Below, one piece after another: positions 17,057 through 24,925 of a stretch of DNA of 64,000 bases. How positions within the stretch are numbered: the stretch's first letter is position 1; each line of letters begins with the position of its first letter. Location of the stretch: positions 310,001 to 374,000 of the forward strand of contig JBKEEO010000002.1 of assembly GCA_047777415.1 (NCBI GenBank). Reading direction: 5' to 3'. This DNA is from Caproicibacter sp047777415 (GTDB taxonomy: Bacteria; Bacillota; Clostridia; Oscillospirales; Acutalibacteraceae). The position numbers were made by a program, and so were the translations under genes. The notes beneath the pieces are model-generated. The model saw only the letters and a list, made by a program, of their open reading frames with translations. It did not search any database and was not told the DNA's origin.

Positions 17057-17938
17057 ATGATTCGGGGACTGATTTTGAAGGGAATCGGCGGTTTCTATTA
17101 TGTGGAAACCGCCGATCGGGTTTATGAATGCAGAGCGAGAGGAATTTTCAGAAAAAATGGCATGACACCGCTTGCAGGTGATTTTGTCAATATCTCCCTG
17201 GAAATGGACGGCACGGGTGCCATTGAAGAGATATTGCCGCGCCGTAATTTTTTGTTTCGCCCTCCGGTTGCAAATTTAGATCAACTGGTTATTGTTGTAT
17301 CCTCCTGTGAACCGTCGCCGAACTTTTTAAATATAGACCGCACCATTGCAATGGCGCTGGATAAAGGAATAGAACCGCTCATTGTCTTTACAAAAAGTGA
17401 TTTAATGCCGGTGGAACCGTTGGAAAGAATTTATTCTGCCACAGGAATCCGCTGCTTTGGCGTATCTTGCAAAACAGGGGAAGGCGTGGAAGATGTGAAG
17501 CGGATTTTGCCGGGAAAAATAACGGCGTTTACCGGGAACTCCGGTGTGGGAAAATCAACTCTGTTAAATTGCATGTTTCAAGATTTGAATCTTCAAACCG
17601 GAGAGATTAGCCGAAAATTGGGCCGGGGGCGCCATACCACCCGAAAAGTAGAACTACTCAAATTGGACAATGGCGGTTATGTAGCTGATACACCGGGATT
17701 TTCCTCTATTACACTGGAAAAGAATCATGTGATGGATAAGAAAAATCTGGCGAGTTGTTTTCCGGAATTTATTCCGTATCTGGGACAGTGTAAGTTTTCT
17801 TCCTGTTCTCATACCTGCGAAAAAGGCTGTGCCGTGCTGCAGGCGGTCAAAGAGGGGCAAATCAGCGGTTCGAGGCATGAAAGCTATGTAGCCATGTATC
17901 GGGAATTGGACGGGATTAAAGAATGGCAAAAAAAGTAA
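17057..17938 (+). CDS. rsgA: Ribosome small-subunit-dependent GTPase RsgA
   Basis: Circularly permuted GTPase that checks 30S subunit maturation. An N-terminal OB fold is followed by motifs in the order G4 (VFTKSDL), G1 (GNSGVGKSTL) and G3 (DTPGFSS), and a C-terminal zinc domain with CKFSSCSHTCEKGCAV. ATG 17057 follows GGAGG at 17042-17046 by about 10 nt; an earlier in-frame TTG at 17048 would be only 1 nt from that SD. 293 residues. The rpe gene found between rsgA and thiN in Bacillus is missing here. Confidence 0.94.
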   Translation: MIRGLILKGIGGFYYVETADRVYECRARGIFRKNGMTPLAGDFVNISLEMDGTGAIEEILPRRNFLFRPPVANLDQLVIVVSSCEPSPNFLNIDRTIAMALDKGIEPLIVFTKSDLMPVEPLERIYSATGIRCFGVSCKTGEGVEDVKRILPGKITAFTGNSGVGKSTLLNCMFQDLNLQTGEISRKLGRGRHTTRKVELLKLDNGGYVADTPGFSSITLEKNHVMDKKNLASCFPEFIPYLGQCKFSSCSHTCEKGCAVLQAVKEGQISGSRHESYVAMYRELDGIKEWQKK

Positions 17939-18558
17939 AGTGTATTGTAATCGGTTCAGTGGCGATTGAAAACCGAGAAGTCTTTCAAGAATACAATCTT
18001 GAGGAATGCTACGTAATCTGTGCTGACGGCGGTCTGGAAAATGCAAACCGTTTTGGCATAAAGCCGGATTTGGTCATCGGTGATTTTGATTCCTACCAAG
18101 GTCAAATGCCTGGGCAGACAGAAATCATTCGGCTCAATGTGGAAAAAGATGAAACGGATACTTTAGCGGCGGTCAAGGAAGGCATGAAGCGCGGATATCG
18201 GGAATTTATCCTGTTTGGCGTGTTGGGCGGCGCACGCATGGACCATTCGTTTGCGAACTTTTGCATTCTCCAGTATCTTTGTAACCAAGGATGCAAAGCC
18301 GCCTTGGTTCACGAAACCTGCAAGGTGTTTTTGCTTTCGGGCGGACGATTAACCCTCAGCGGCGTCAAAGGCGCAACAGTATCCGTCTTTCCCTTTGGAT
18401 GTTCGGCGTGCAGAGTTAGTTACATCGGTTTAAAATATCCCTTGACGAAAGCTGTCCTTTATTCAGAGAATCCTCTGGGTGTCAGCAATCAGACTGAGAG
18501 TGATGAAGCTAAAATATATGTTCACGAGGGAAACGCACTAATTTTCGTGCAATTCTAA
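17923..18558 (+). CDS. thiN: Thiamine pyrophosphokinase
   Basis: Makes thiamine diphosphate from thiamine and ATP. Motifs VICADGGLENANRFGIKPDLVIGDFDS and a later LNVEKDETDTLAAVKEG (substrate Asp cluster) match ThiN. The C-terminal thiamine-binding part (GATVSVFPFG .. LSGVKGA) is present. 211 residues. The start overlaps rsgA by 16 bp. The order prpC-prkC-rsgA-thiN-spoVM matches Bacillus except for the missing rpe gene. Confidence 0.92.
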   Translation: MAKKVKCIVIGSVAIENREVFQEYNLEECYVICADGGLENANRFGIKPDLVIGDFDSYQGQMPGQTEIIRLNVEKDETDTLAAVKEGMKRGYREFILFGVLGGARMDHSFANFCILQYLCNQGCKAALVHETCKVFLLSGGRLTLSGVKGATVSVFPFGCSACRVSYIGLKYPLTKAVLYSENPLGVSNQTESDEAKIYVHEGNALIFVQF

Positions 18559-18564
18559 ACTCCC

Positions 18565-18594
18565 TTGCACATTTTTTTTCCCGCTGTATATACT
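18565..18594 (+). promoter_or_regulatory. Candidate promoter for the mini-protein and spoVM
   Basis: TTGCAC (18565-18570), an 18-bp spacer and TATACT (18589-18594), starting just past the thiN stop. The same stretch can also be read as a loose sporulation sigma-E type site (GCACATT, then ATATACT), which would fit spoVM. The sequence alone does not decide between them. Confidence 0.45.
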
Positions 18595-18632
18595 GAAATT
18601 AGAACATAAAACTGCGGCGGGGCGGTGAGTGT

Positions 18633-18794
18633 ATGGGAGGCAGACATAAATGTTGCACAAAAAACTGGGCGCATTATATGGTGGCGTTCGGACTTGGCCT
18701 GCTCCTTTCCTGCTTTTGCCCCATCGGATTAATCATGTTTATAGCATCCATCATCATTATTGCACTTGGCATCGCACTTTTTAAAGGGTGCTGA
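18633..18794 (+). CDS. 53-residue hydrophobic cysteine-rich membrane mini-protein
   Basis: Short frame not assigned to a named family. It encodes 53 residues: a basic, cysteine-containing start (MGGRHKCCTKNW), a first hydrophobic helix (about 16-28, MVAFGLGLLLSCF), a CPIG turn, a second, very Ile-rich helix (about 33-50) and a final KGC. This is a plausible two-helix hairpin inserted in a membrane. GGTGAG lies 3 nt upstream of ATG, a short spacing. The frame ends 25 bp before spoVM, so co-transcription and a sporulation role are plausible but inferred. Mature five-Cys content is unusual for its size. Confidence 0.6.
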   Translation: MGGRHKCCTKNWAHYMVAFGLGLLLSCFCPIGLIMFIASIIIIALGIALFKGC

Positions 18795-18819
18795 ACATAA
18801 TTCCGGGAGGGATACATCC

Positions 18820-18900
18820 ATGAAGGTTGTTGTTGTTCGTAGTTCAAAGTTTTGGAGTTTCTTGCTGCGCAGAATGTTTAATATCAAAAAGGAATCGTAA
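18820..18900 (+). CDS. spoVM: Stage V sporulation protein M
   Basis: Encodes a 26-residue amphipathic peptide, MKVVVVRSSKFWSFLLRRMF plus NIKKES, the same length as Bacillus SpoVM and with the same pattern: a short beta-like start, S/P-K-F then a hydrophobic-basic helix and a charged end. SpoVM recognises the positively curved forespore membrane and anchors SpoIVA. A GGGAGGG SD lies 8 nt upstream. Synteny supports the call: thiN precedes it, as in B. subtilis, and sipL and spoIVA follow. Genes this short are usually missed by automatic annotation. Confidence 0.88.
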   Translation: MKVVVVRSSKFWSFLLRRMFNIKKES

Positions 18901-18911
18901 ATTTTACCATT

Positions 18912-18940
18912 CCCCCGGGAAACCGGGGGTTTTATTTTTT
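18912..18940 (+). terminator. Intrinsic terminator after spoVM
   Basis: CCCCCGG (18912-18918) and CCGGGGG (18923-18929) with a GAAA tetraloop, followed by TTTTATTTTTT. It separates the prkC-thiN-spoVM transcripts from sipL. Confidence 0.92.
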
Positions 18941-18976
18941 ACAAAATAATAACTGCCGATTTTTTTCGTTCATCAG

Positions 18977-19006
18977 GTATAAATTAGACAAGACTCGAAT
19001 AACAAT
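18977..19006 (+). promoter_or_regulatory. Possible sigma-E type promoter before sipL
   Basis: GTATAAA (18977-18983) and, after a 15-bp gap, ATAACAAT (18999-19006) resemble the sigma-E elements GNATANT and CATACANT, ending about 30 bp before the sipL start. The match is partial, but the expected mother-cell expression of sipL makes the site plausible. Confidence 0.3.
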
Positions 19007-19037
19007 TACGTAGAATTAAAAAAAGGAGAGGGCCTCT

Positions 19038-20573
19038 ATGGATTATATGCTTGACCGCGAGGCAATGGCAGTCGGCGAAGTGGTTTTCGATGGATGCCAG
19101 GAACAGCCTGTGGATCTAAACATCAGCCTTCCGGATTATTGCCCGGATATACAGCGAATTTTGAAATGCCAGATTTACCCGAAAATAGGGTCACGGTCGA
19201 TTACCGGCGACCGCCTGATGCTGGAGGGAGGCTTTACCGTAAAGGTCTTTTATCTTGACCCGGACGGGACACGGATACGCTTCTGTGACAGTACCGATAC
19301 CTTCTCGGCGGAAATTGCTTTAAAACAAGCGGCCGAAAATGCGCAGATTTATGCTTTTCCGCGGGTGGAATATATTAACTGCCGCGCCACGAGTCCTCGC
19401 CGACTGGATATTCACGGTGCGTTTTCACTCTGTGCCAAGGTGGTGGCTCAGGGACGAAGCGAAATCGTCAGCAACATAGTCGGCGCCGATGTAGAGCAGC
19501 TGAAAAATACGATAAGTGTGAACAATTTGGTTGGTTTCTGCCAGCAGCAGTTCAGTGTGGATGAAATCCTCGAATTGGGCGACGGCAAACCCCCAGCCGA
19601 CAGTATCATGCGCACCAATGCGTTTGCCGTTCTGCAGGATTTTAAGGTAGCTGCCGAAAAACTTGTGATAAAAGGCGAAGTGTGCGTAAAATTCCTTTAT
19701 GATACGGTGGAAGAAAACAATATCCCTGAAGCAATGGAATTTACGATTCCGTTTAGTCAGATGCTTGACTGCGACGGCGTGACAGATGATTGCCTGTGCA
19801 ACGTGAAACTTGAGGTCGTCGGGGTGGAAGCGCAGATTAAAAACGACTACTCCGGTGACAAGACCTTCTTTGATACCCAAATTCGCATTTTTGCAAGTGC
19901 GGCTGCCTATCAGACCTCACAAATCACGGTGGTCAACGATGCTTATTCCAGGGATTATGATTTGAACATTGAGTCTAAACAAAAAGCTATGGATAATCTA
20001 TCCGAGTTGATTGGAGATACCATGGTACATAAAACAACAATTTCTGCAGAGGACAGTATTGTTTCGAGGGTAATTGATATTTGGAATGAAATGAGCAGTG
20101 CGTCAGCAGAGGTTCAAGAGGGTCAGATACTTTTTAAGGGAAAATATAGTCTGTGCGTTCTTGCGTTGGATGAAGAAAACAAACCTTTCTATTTTGAACG
20201 TCTGATTGATTTTGAATATGCCCGTGCCTGCAACAGCTCCGGTGACAATTTGAAATGCGATGCGCACGTTGCGGTCGGCGGAATCAGTTTCCGAATCATG
20301 GGCAGCGGAATCGAAGCCAAAACCGAACTGCATCTGACAGCGGAAGTCTACAGCCGATACACCTATAAGGCAATTACGGCAGTTACGGCAGACGAAGACA
20401 GCCCGGTAGCCCGCGATAATTCAGCGGCTTTGTGTATTTACTACGCCGATGCCGGCGAAACTCTTTGGGATATCGCACGTAATTACCGGACTTCAGTGGA
20501 TACTATCAAGCAGGAAAACGGAATCACCGGGGAAGTGATGGAAAACAGAGGAATGCTGTTAATTCCTATGTAA
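19038..20573 (+). CDS. sipL: SipL-like spore coat morphogenesis protein (DUF3794 + LysM)
   Basis: Protein of 511 residues with SPOCS/DUF3794 modules (CQEQPVDLNISLPDYCPDIQRILKC at the start, and repeated beta-rich segments to about 450) and a C-terminal LysM domain (YYADAGETLWDIARNYRTS, from about 467). This is the layout of C. difficile SipL, which binds SpoIVA through LysM and is required for coat localisation. ATG 19038 follows AAAAGGAGAGG. Its position directly before spoIVA strongly supports the assignment. The number of DUF3794 copies needs a profile search. Confidence 0.88.
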   Translation: MDYMLDREAMAVGEVVFDGCQEQPVDLNISLPDYCPDIQRILKCQIYPKIGSRSITGDRLMLEGGFTVKVFYLDPDGTRIRFCDSTDTFSAEIALKQAAENAQIYAFPRVEYINCRATSPRRLDIHGAFSLCAKVVAQGRSEIVSNIVGADVEQLKNTISVNNLVGFCQQQFSVDEILELGDGKPPADSIMRTNAFAVLQDFKVAAEKLVIKGEVCVKFLYDTVEENNIPEAMEFTIPFSQMLDCDGVTDDCLCNVKLEVVGVEAQIKNDYSGDKTFFDTQIRIFASAAAYQTSQITVVNDAYSRDYDLNIESKQKAMDNLSELIGDTMVHKTTISAEDSIVSRVIDIWNEMSSASAEVQEGQILFKGKYSLCVLALDEENKPFYFERLIDFEYARACNSSGDNLKCDAHVAVGGISFRIMGSGIEAKTELHLTAEVYSRYTYKAITAVTADEDSPVARDNSAALCIYYADAGETLWDIARNYRTSVDTIKQENGITGEVMENRGMLLIPM

Positions 20574-20623
20574 ATAACGGATGGGTACCGGGAAAATTAA
20601 TCTCAGCCTGAGGGGGAGGTAAA

Positions 20624-22108
20624 ATGGAAGAACACGGCAGCAATATTTATAAAGATATTTCGGAGCGCACAAACGGTGATATATACATAGGGGTTGTCGG
20701 CCCGGTCAGAACCGGCAAATCCACTTTCATCAAGCGCTTTATGGACACGATTGTTATTCCGAACATAGACTCAAGCTACACACGCGAACGGGCGGTTGAC
20801 GAAATGCCGCAGTCGGCCGCGGGACGGACGATTATGACAACGGAACCCAAGTTTGTTCCGGAGCAGGCCGTCACGGTTCACATTGACCAGACGGCCACGT
20901 TTTCCGTCAGAATGATTGACTGTGTCGGATACATTGTTCCCAGCTCGCTGGGATATATTGAAAATGATAATCCGCGCATGGTTATGACCCCGTGGTACAA
21001 CGACCCGATTCCGTTTAATATGGCGGCGGAAATCGGAACAAAAAAGGTTATCACAGAACATTCAACAATCGGTTTGGTCGTCACTACGGACGGAAGCATC
21101 AGTGATATTCCGCGTGAGGAGTATGAGGAAGCGGAAGAACGGGTTATTGATGAACTGAAAAAAATTGATAAACCGTTCATTATTCTGCTCAATTGCGTTG
21201 AACCGGAAACCAGCGAAGCCGCCGCGCTTGCAGAACAATTGCAGAAAAAGTACGGTGTGCCTGTTTTACCCGTCAACTGCTTGAGAATGGAAGAAGCGGA
21301 AATCCGGACAATTCTAGCGAAAATCCTGTTTGAGTTTCCGGTCAGAGAAATTCGATTTGACATGCCCAAATGGCTTTCCAGTTTGGAAAAGGATCATTGG
21401 CTTCGCAGCACAGTTTATTCCGCTATTCAGACGGCAGCCTCCAAAGTCAGCCGTATCCGTGAAGTGGAGAATATTGTTGGAGAAGTCGGTCAGTGTGAAT
21501 ATGTCAACTCAGCAAAAACGGAATCTGTTGCGCTTGGAAACGGGCACGCGCGGATAGGGCTTACACTGCAGCCCGAACTGTTTTATAAAGTGCTGGGTGA
21601 AAAAACAGGGCTGGAAATTCATGACGAAGGCAGTTTGATGGATCAGGTTCTTAAGATGGCCGATATGAAAAAACAGTATGACCGTATTAAGGACGCATAC
21701 CATGACGTTGAGGAAAACGGCTACGGAATTGTGATGCCCACAGTGGAAGAACTCAGCCTGGAAGAACCGGAAATTATCCGGCAGGGCGGCAAATACGGCA
21801 TTCGTTTGAAAGCCGCGGCTCCGTCCATCCATATGATGAAGACCCGTATCACAACGGAGATTACCCCAATTGTCGGCTCGGAGCAGCAGTCCCAAGAGTT
21901 GGTAGAGTATATTCTCAAGGAATTTGAATCCAATCCGGCTCAGATTTGGGAGTCTAACATCTTCGGAAAGAGTTTGCATGAACTGGTCAACGAGGGGCTT
22001 CACAATAAGTTGACTCGTATGCCGGACGACGCGCGTGACAAGGTCCGTGAAACCATAGAGCGAATCATCAACGAAGGGTGCAATGGCCTGATTTGCATTA
22101 TTCTTTAA
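20624..22108 (+). CDS. spoIVA: Stage IV sporulation protein A (coat basement ATPase)
   Basis: Cytoskeletal ATPase that polymerises on the forespore outer membrane as the base of the coat. N terminus NIYKDISERTNGDIYIGVVGPVRTGKSTFI contains the Walker A motif (about 26-34). ERAVDEMPQSAAGRTIMTTEPKFVPEQAV, DCVGY (switch-like) and TTDGSISDIPREEYEEAEERVI follow. The C terminus NEGCNGLICIIL carries the conserved Cys region used for assembly. 494 residues, full length. GGGGGAGG precedes ATG. The 50-bp gap to sipL suggests one operon. Confidence 0.96.
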   Translation: MEEHGSNIYKDISERTNGDIYIGVVGPVRTGKSTFIKRFMDTIVIPNIDSSYTRERAVDEMPQSAAGRTIMTTEPKFVPEQAVTVHIDQTATFSVRMIDCVGYIVPSSLGYIENDNPRMVMTPWYNDPIPFNMAAEIGTKKVITEHSTIGLVVTTDGSISDIPREEYEEAEERVIDELKKIDKPFIILLNCVEPETSEAAALAEQLQKKYGVPVLPVNCLRMEEAEIRTILAKILFEFPVREIRFDMPKWLSSLEKDHWLRSTVYSAIQTAASKVSRIREVENIVGEVGQCEYVNSAKTESVALGNGHARIGLTLQPELFYKVLGEKTGLEIHDEGSLMDQVLKMADMKKQYDRIKDAYHDVEENGYGIVMPTVEELSLEEPEIIRQGGKYGIRLKAAAPSIHMMKTRITTEITPIVGSEQQSQELVEYILKEFESNPAQIWESNIFGKSLHELVNEGLHNKLTRMPDDARDKVRETIERIINEGCNGLICIIL

Positions 22109-22134
22109 ACATTGCAATTTAAGGGTACACTTTG

Positions 22135-22180
22135 AGAGGAAACCCCGGAAAACGCCAGTTCGTTTTCCGGGGTTTCCTCT
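22135..22180 (+). terminator. 20-bp perfect hairpin after spoIVA
   Basis: Arms 22135-22154 and 22161-22180 are exact reverse complements over 20 bp with a 6-nt loop (CCAGTT). The 3' side continues TGATTGTATTTATT, with only a weak T-tract. It is probably the spoIVA terminator, though so long a stem could also protect the mRNA end. Confidence 0.75.
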
Positions 22181-22244
22181 TGATTGTATTTATTCACCAA
22201 GTTTGCAATCAGTATGGTGTGGATTGTTTAATTTGAGACAAACA

Positions 22245-22262
22245 TTGTTGAAATTTTATCAA
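22245..22262 (+). promoter_or_regulatory. Rex-like operator upstream of the aldehyde dehydrogenase gene
   Basis: TTGTTGA-AATT-TTATCAA matches the clostridial Rex consensus TTGTTAA-N4-TTAACAA at 12 of 14 defined positions with exact spacing. It lies 15-40 bp before the promoter elements. A second, weaker copy (TTGTTTA-N4-GAGACAA, 10 of 14) is at 22224-22241. Binding is inferred. Confidence 0.5.
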
Positions 22263-22276
22263 TATTACAAAAAAGA

Positions 22277-22335
22277 TTGTTAAAATAACTACTTTATTAT
22301 ATAATATTTACAAATGTTAAGAAATGTCTTATACT
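22277..22335 (+). promoter_or_regulatory. Two overlapping promoter candidates for the aldehyde dehydrogenase gene
   Basis: TTGTTA (22277-22282)-N17-TATAAT (22300-22305) and TTTACA (22307-22312)-N17-TATACT (22330-22335). Both have ideal spacing. The region is very AT-rich, so one may be chance. Confidence 0.55.
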
Positions 22336-22369
22336 GGAAATAGAAAAACATGAAAGGAGTCTTTAGAAA

Positions 22370-23854
22370 ATGGAGAAATATGCAGCGGATCGTTATGGTT
22401 TGTACATTGGCGGGAAATGGGTCGAGTCTGAAGGCGGCGAAACATTTCAGGCTGTGTGCCCTGCAAATGGGGAAGTACTCTCCGTTTGTGCAGAAGCCAG
22501 CAAAAAAGACGTTGATCGGGCCGTTGATGCGGCATGGGCTGCATGGGAAAGCTGGAAAAAGACAACGGCGGCGGAACGCGCAGATATTTTAATGAAGATT
22601 GCGGATGTGATTGATGAAAATAAAGATCGCCTTGCTATGATAGAAACACTTGACAACGGCAAGCCATTGAGAGAAACCAAGGGAATCGATGTTCCGATGG
22701 CTGCGGATCACTTCCGCTATTTTGCCGCCTGCATTCGTGCGGAAGAAGGCACTGCCACGATGCTGGACAACAATACACTCAGCCTGATTCTCCGGGAGCC
22801 GATTGGCGTAGTCGGGCAAATCATCCCGTGGAATTTCCCGTTCCTGATGGCAGCATGGAAACTTGCTCCGGCGCTTGCCGCAGGATGCTGCGTCGTCTTG
22901 AAGCCTTCCAGCCAGACTTCTTTAAGTGTTTTGGAACTGATGAAGCTCATTGATGGAATCTTGCCCCACGGTGTTGTGAATGTGATTACGGGGCGGGGCT
23001 CCAAATCCGGAAATTATATGCTGGAACATCAGGGATTCCGCAAACTTGCCTTTACGGGTTCGACGGAAGTTGGCCGTAATATTGCCCGCGCCGCTGCTGA
23101 TAAATTAATTCCGGCCACATTGGAGCTGGGAGGAAAATCCGCCAACATTTTCTTTGCGGACTGCGACTGGGATATGGCTATGGATGGCCTCCAGCTTGGC
23201 ATCTTGTTTAACCAGGGTCAGGTGTGCTGTGCGGGCTCGCGCGTATTTGTTCAAGAGGATATTTATGACCGCTTTGTGGATGAGGCAGTTCAGGCATTTG
23301 AGCATGTAAAAGTCGGTTTGCCGTGGGAAGAAAACGTACAAATGGGTTCTTTGATTGATGAAGCACAAATGAAAAAAGTTCTTTCCTATGTGGATATCGG
23401 CCAAAAAGAAGGCGCCCATATTGCCTGCGGCGGAAAACGGATTATGGAAAACGGGCTTGAGAAAGGCTATTTCATGCAGCCAACTCTGCTGACGAACGTA
23501 GACAATAAAATGCGTGTCGCCCAGGAAGAAATCTTTGGTCCCGTGGCCGTCGTGATTAAATTTAAGACGGAGGAAGAAGTCATACAAATGGCCAACGACA
23601 GCGTATATGGGCTCGGCGGTGCCGTTTGGACGCGTGACATCAACCGTGCCATTCGTGTATCACGCGCGGTAGAAACGGGACGGATGTGGATCAATACATA
23701 TAATTCGATTCCCGCAGGTGCTCCATTTGGCGGCTATAAACAGTCCGGTATCGGCCGCGAAACCCATAAGGTCATTTTAGACCACTACAGCCAGATGAAA
23801 AATATTATGATTAATCTTTCGGAGGCTCCATCCGGTTTCTATCCAAAGGTATGA
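22370..23854 (+). CDS. NAD(P)-dependent aldehyde dehydrogenase
   Basis: Oxidises an aldehyde to the acid. Standard ALDH motifs: IIPWNFPFLMAAWKLAPALAAG, KPSSQTSLS, FTGSTEVGRNIA (dinucleotide loop), LELGGKSANI (general base Glu), GQVCCAGSR (nucleophile Cys286) and EEIFGPV. 494 residues, as usual for the betaine/phenylacetaldehyde-type branch. The substrate cannot be told, and no alcohol dehydrogenase or glycyl-radical genes are nearby. AAAGGAG is 10 nt before ATG 22370. The Rex-like site upstream suggests redox control. The gene stands alone between terminators. Confidence 0.92.
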   Translation: MEKYAADRYGLYIGGKWVESEGGETFQAVCPANGEVLSVCAEASKKDVDRAVDAAWAAWESWKKTTAAERADILMKIADVIDENKDRLAMIETLDNGKPLRETKGIDVPMAADHFRYFAACIRAEEGTATMLDNNTLSLILREPIGVVGQIIPWNFPFLMAAWKLAPALAAGCCVVLKPSSQTSLSVLELMKLIDGILPHGVVNVITGRGSKSGNYMLEHQGFRKLAFTGSTEVGRNIARAAADKLIPATLELGGKSANIFFADCDWDMAMDGLQLGILFNQGQVCCAGSRVFVQEDIYDRFVDEAVQAFEHVKVGLPWEENVQMGSLIDEAQMKKVLSYVDIGQKEGAHIACGGKRIMENGLEKGYFMQPTLLTNVDNKMRVAQEEIFGPVAVVIKFKTEEEVIQMANDSVYGLGGAVWTRDINRAIRVSRAVETGRMWINTYNSIPAGAPFGGYKQSGIGRETHKVILDHYSQMKNIMINLSEAPSGFYPKV

Positions 23855-23888
23855 TGCTGTTCCGAATATATCCATCACAGAAGAAAAG

Positions 23889-23920
23889 GAGGCGGGCGTA
23901 TGCAGCCTGCCTCTTCCTTT
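23889..23920 (+). terminator. Probable terminator after the aldehyde dehydrogenase gene
   Basis: GAGGCGGGC (23889-23897) pairs with GCCTGCCTC (23905-23913) with one G-T pair and a 7-nt loop, followed by TTCCTTT. Confidence 0.6.
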
Positions 23921-24007
23921 GTGCGAAATAACAAGCATACAAAGTCTCTAGTGCTTACTTGCTTCTTGTAGACAGAATGACAGAAACATACAAGGGTAAA
24001 TTTACTA

Positions 24008-24036
24008 TTGCAAAAAGTTTGGGATTATGCAATAAT
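24008..24036 (+). promoter_or_regulatory. Promoter of nfnAB
   Basis: TTGCAA (24008-24013), 17-bp spacer, AATAAT (24031-24036), 40 bp before the nfnA start. The Rex-like palindrome at 24040-24057 sits just downstream, over the expected transcription start, a position fit for repression. Confidence 0.5.
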
Positions 24037-24039
24037 AAT

Positions 24040-24057
24040 TTGTGTAAAATTTATCAA
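24040..24057 (+). promoter_or_regulatory. Rex-like operator upstream of nfnA
   Basis: TTGTGTA-AAAT-TTATCAA matches TTGTTAA-N4-TTAACAA at 11 of 14 positions. Its right half-site TTATCAA is identical to that of the site before the aldehyde dehydrogenase gene. It lies between the -10 element and the SD of nfnA. Confidence 0.45.
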
Positions 24058-24076
24058 TCTCAATAGGAGTGAAACT

Positions 24077-24925
24077 ATGTTTCCTATTATAGAAAAACGA
24101 AAGCTCAACGACTCCATGACGCTTATGGTTGTTGATGCGCCTTTTATTGCAAAGAAAGCAAAAGCAGGTCAGTTTATCATTTTGCGTGTCAATGAGCTCG
24201 GTGAGAGAATTCCTCTTACTATTGCGGATTATGACAGGGAAAAAGGAACTGTCACCATTATTTATCAAATTGTAGGAAAAACGACAATGCTGCTCGATCA
24301 GCTGAATGTCGGCGATGCGATTCTCGACTTTATCGGTCCGCTTGGAAAAGCATCCGAACTGGAAGGTTACAAAAAAGCTGCGGTGGTCGGCGGAGGTGCG
24401 GGATGCGCTATTGCTTATCCGCAGGCCAAAGCACTGCACCAGTTGGGAACAAAGGTGGACATGATTGCAGGGTTCCGCAATAAGGATATTATTATCCTTG
24501 AGGATGAGATGCGTGCGGTGAGTGACAACTTGACTATTATGACCGATGACGGCTCCAACGGAAATAAAGGCTTTGTGACAGATGCGCTGAAGAAAAACAT
24601 CGAAGCCGGTGCCGAGTATGATCTTGTTGTTGCAATTGGTCCCCTTGTCATGATGCGTGCAGTCTGTAATTTGACAAAGGAATATGGAATCAAGACGATT
24701 GTCAGCATGAACCCGATTATGATTGATGGAACCGGTATGTGCGGCGGATGTCGCCTGACTGTTGGCGGAAAAACGAAATTTGCCTGTGTGGACGGCCCGG
24801 ATTTTGACGGACATGAAGTGGACTTTGATGAAGCTATCAAGCGTGCCAGAACATATGCCGAAATGGAAAAGAAAGCAGCTCACGATTATAAATGTCATTT
24901 GATGGAGAGTGTAGACAATGCCTAA
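24077..24925 (+). CDS. nfnA: NADH-dependent ferredoxin:NADP+ oxidoreductase small subunit NfnA
   Basis: FAD and [2Fe-2S] subunit of the electron-bifurcating transhydrogenase that couples ferredoxin, NADH and NADP+. Residues 1-95 form the flavin-binding barrel (GQFIILRVNELGERIPLTIADYD), a nucleotide-binding domain follows (KAAVVGGGAGCAIAYPQAKAL), and the C terminus carries the cluster motif MCGGCRLTVGGKTKFACVDGPDFDGHEVDF. The call SudB/NfnA over a pyrimidine-type electron-transfer protein rests on the adjacent nfnB. The start is ATG 24077 after TAGGAG; an upstream in-frame start at 24008 lies on the promoter. 282 residues. Confidence 0.88.
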   Translation: MFPIIEKRKLNDSMTLMVVDAPFIAKKAKAGQFIILRVNELGERIPLTIADYDREKGTVTIIYQIVGKTTMLLDQLNVGDAILDFIGPLGKASELEGYKKAAVVGGGAGCAIAYPQAKALHQLGTKVDMIAGFRNKDIIILEDEMRAVSDNLTIMTDDGSNGNKGFVTDALKKNIEAGAEYDLVVAIGPLVMMRAVCNLTKEYGIKTIVSMNPIMIDGTGMCGGCRLTVGGKTKFACVDGPDFDGHEVDFDEAIKRARTYAEMEKKAAHDYKCHLMESVDNA

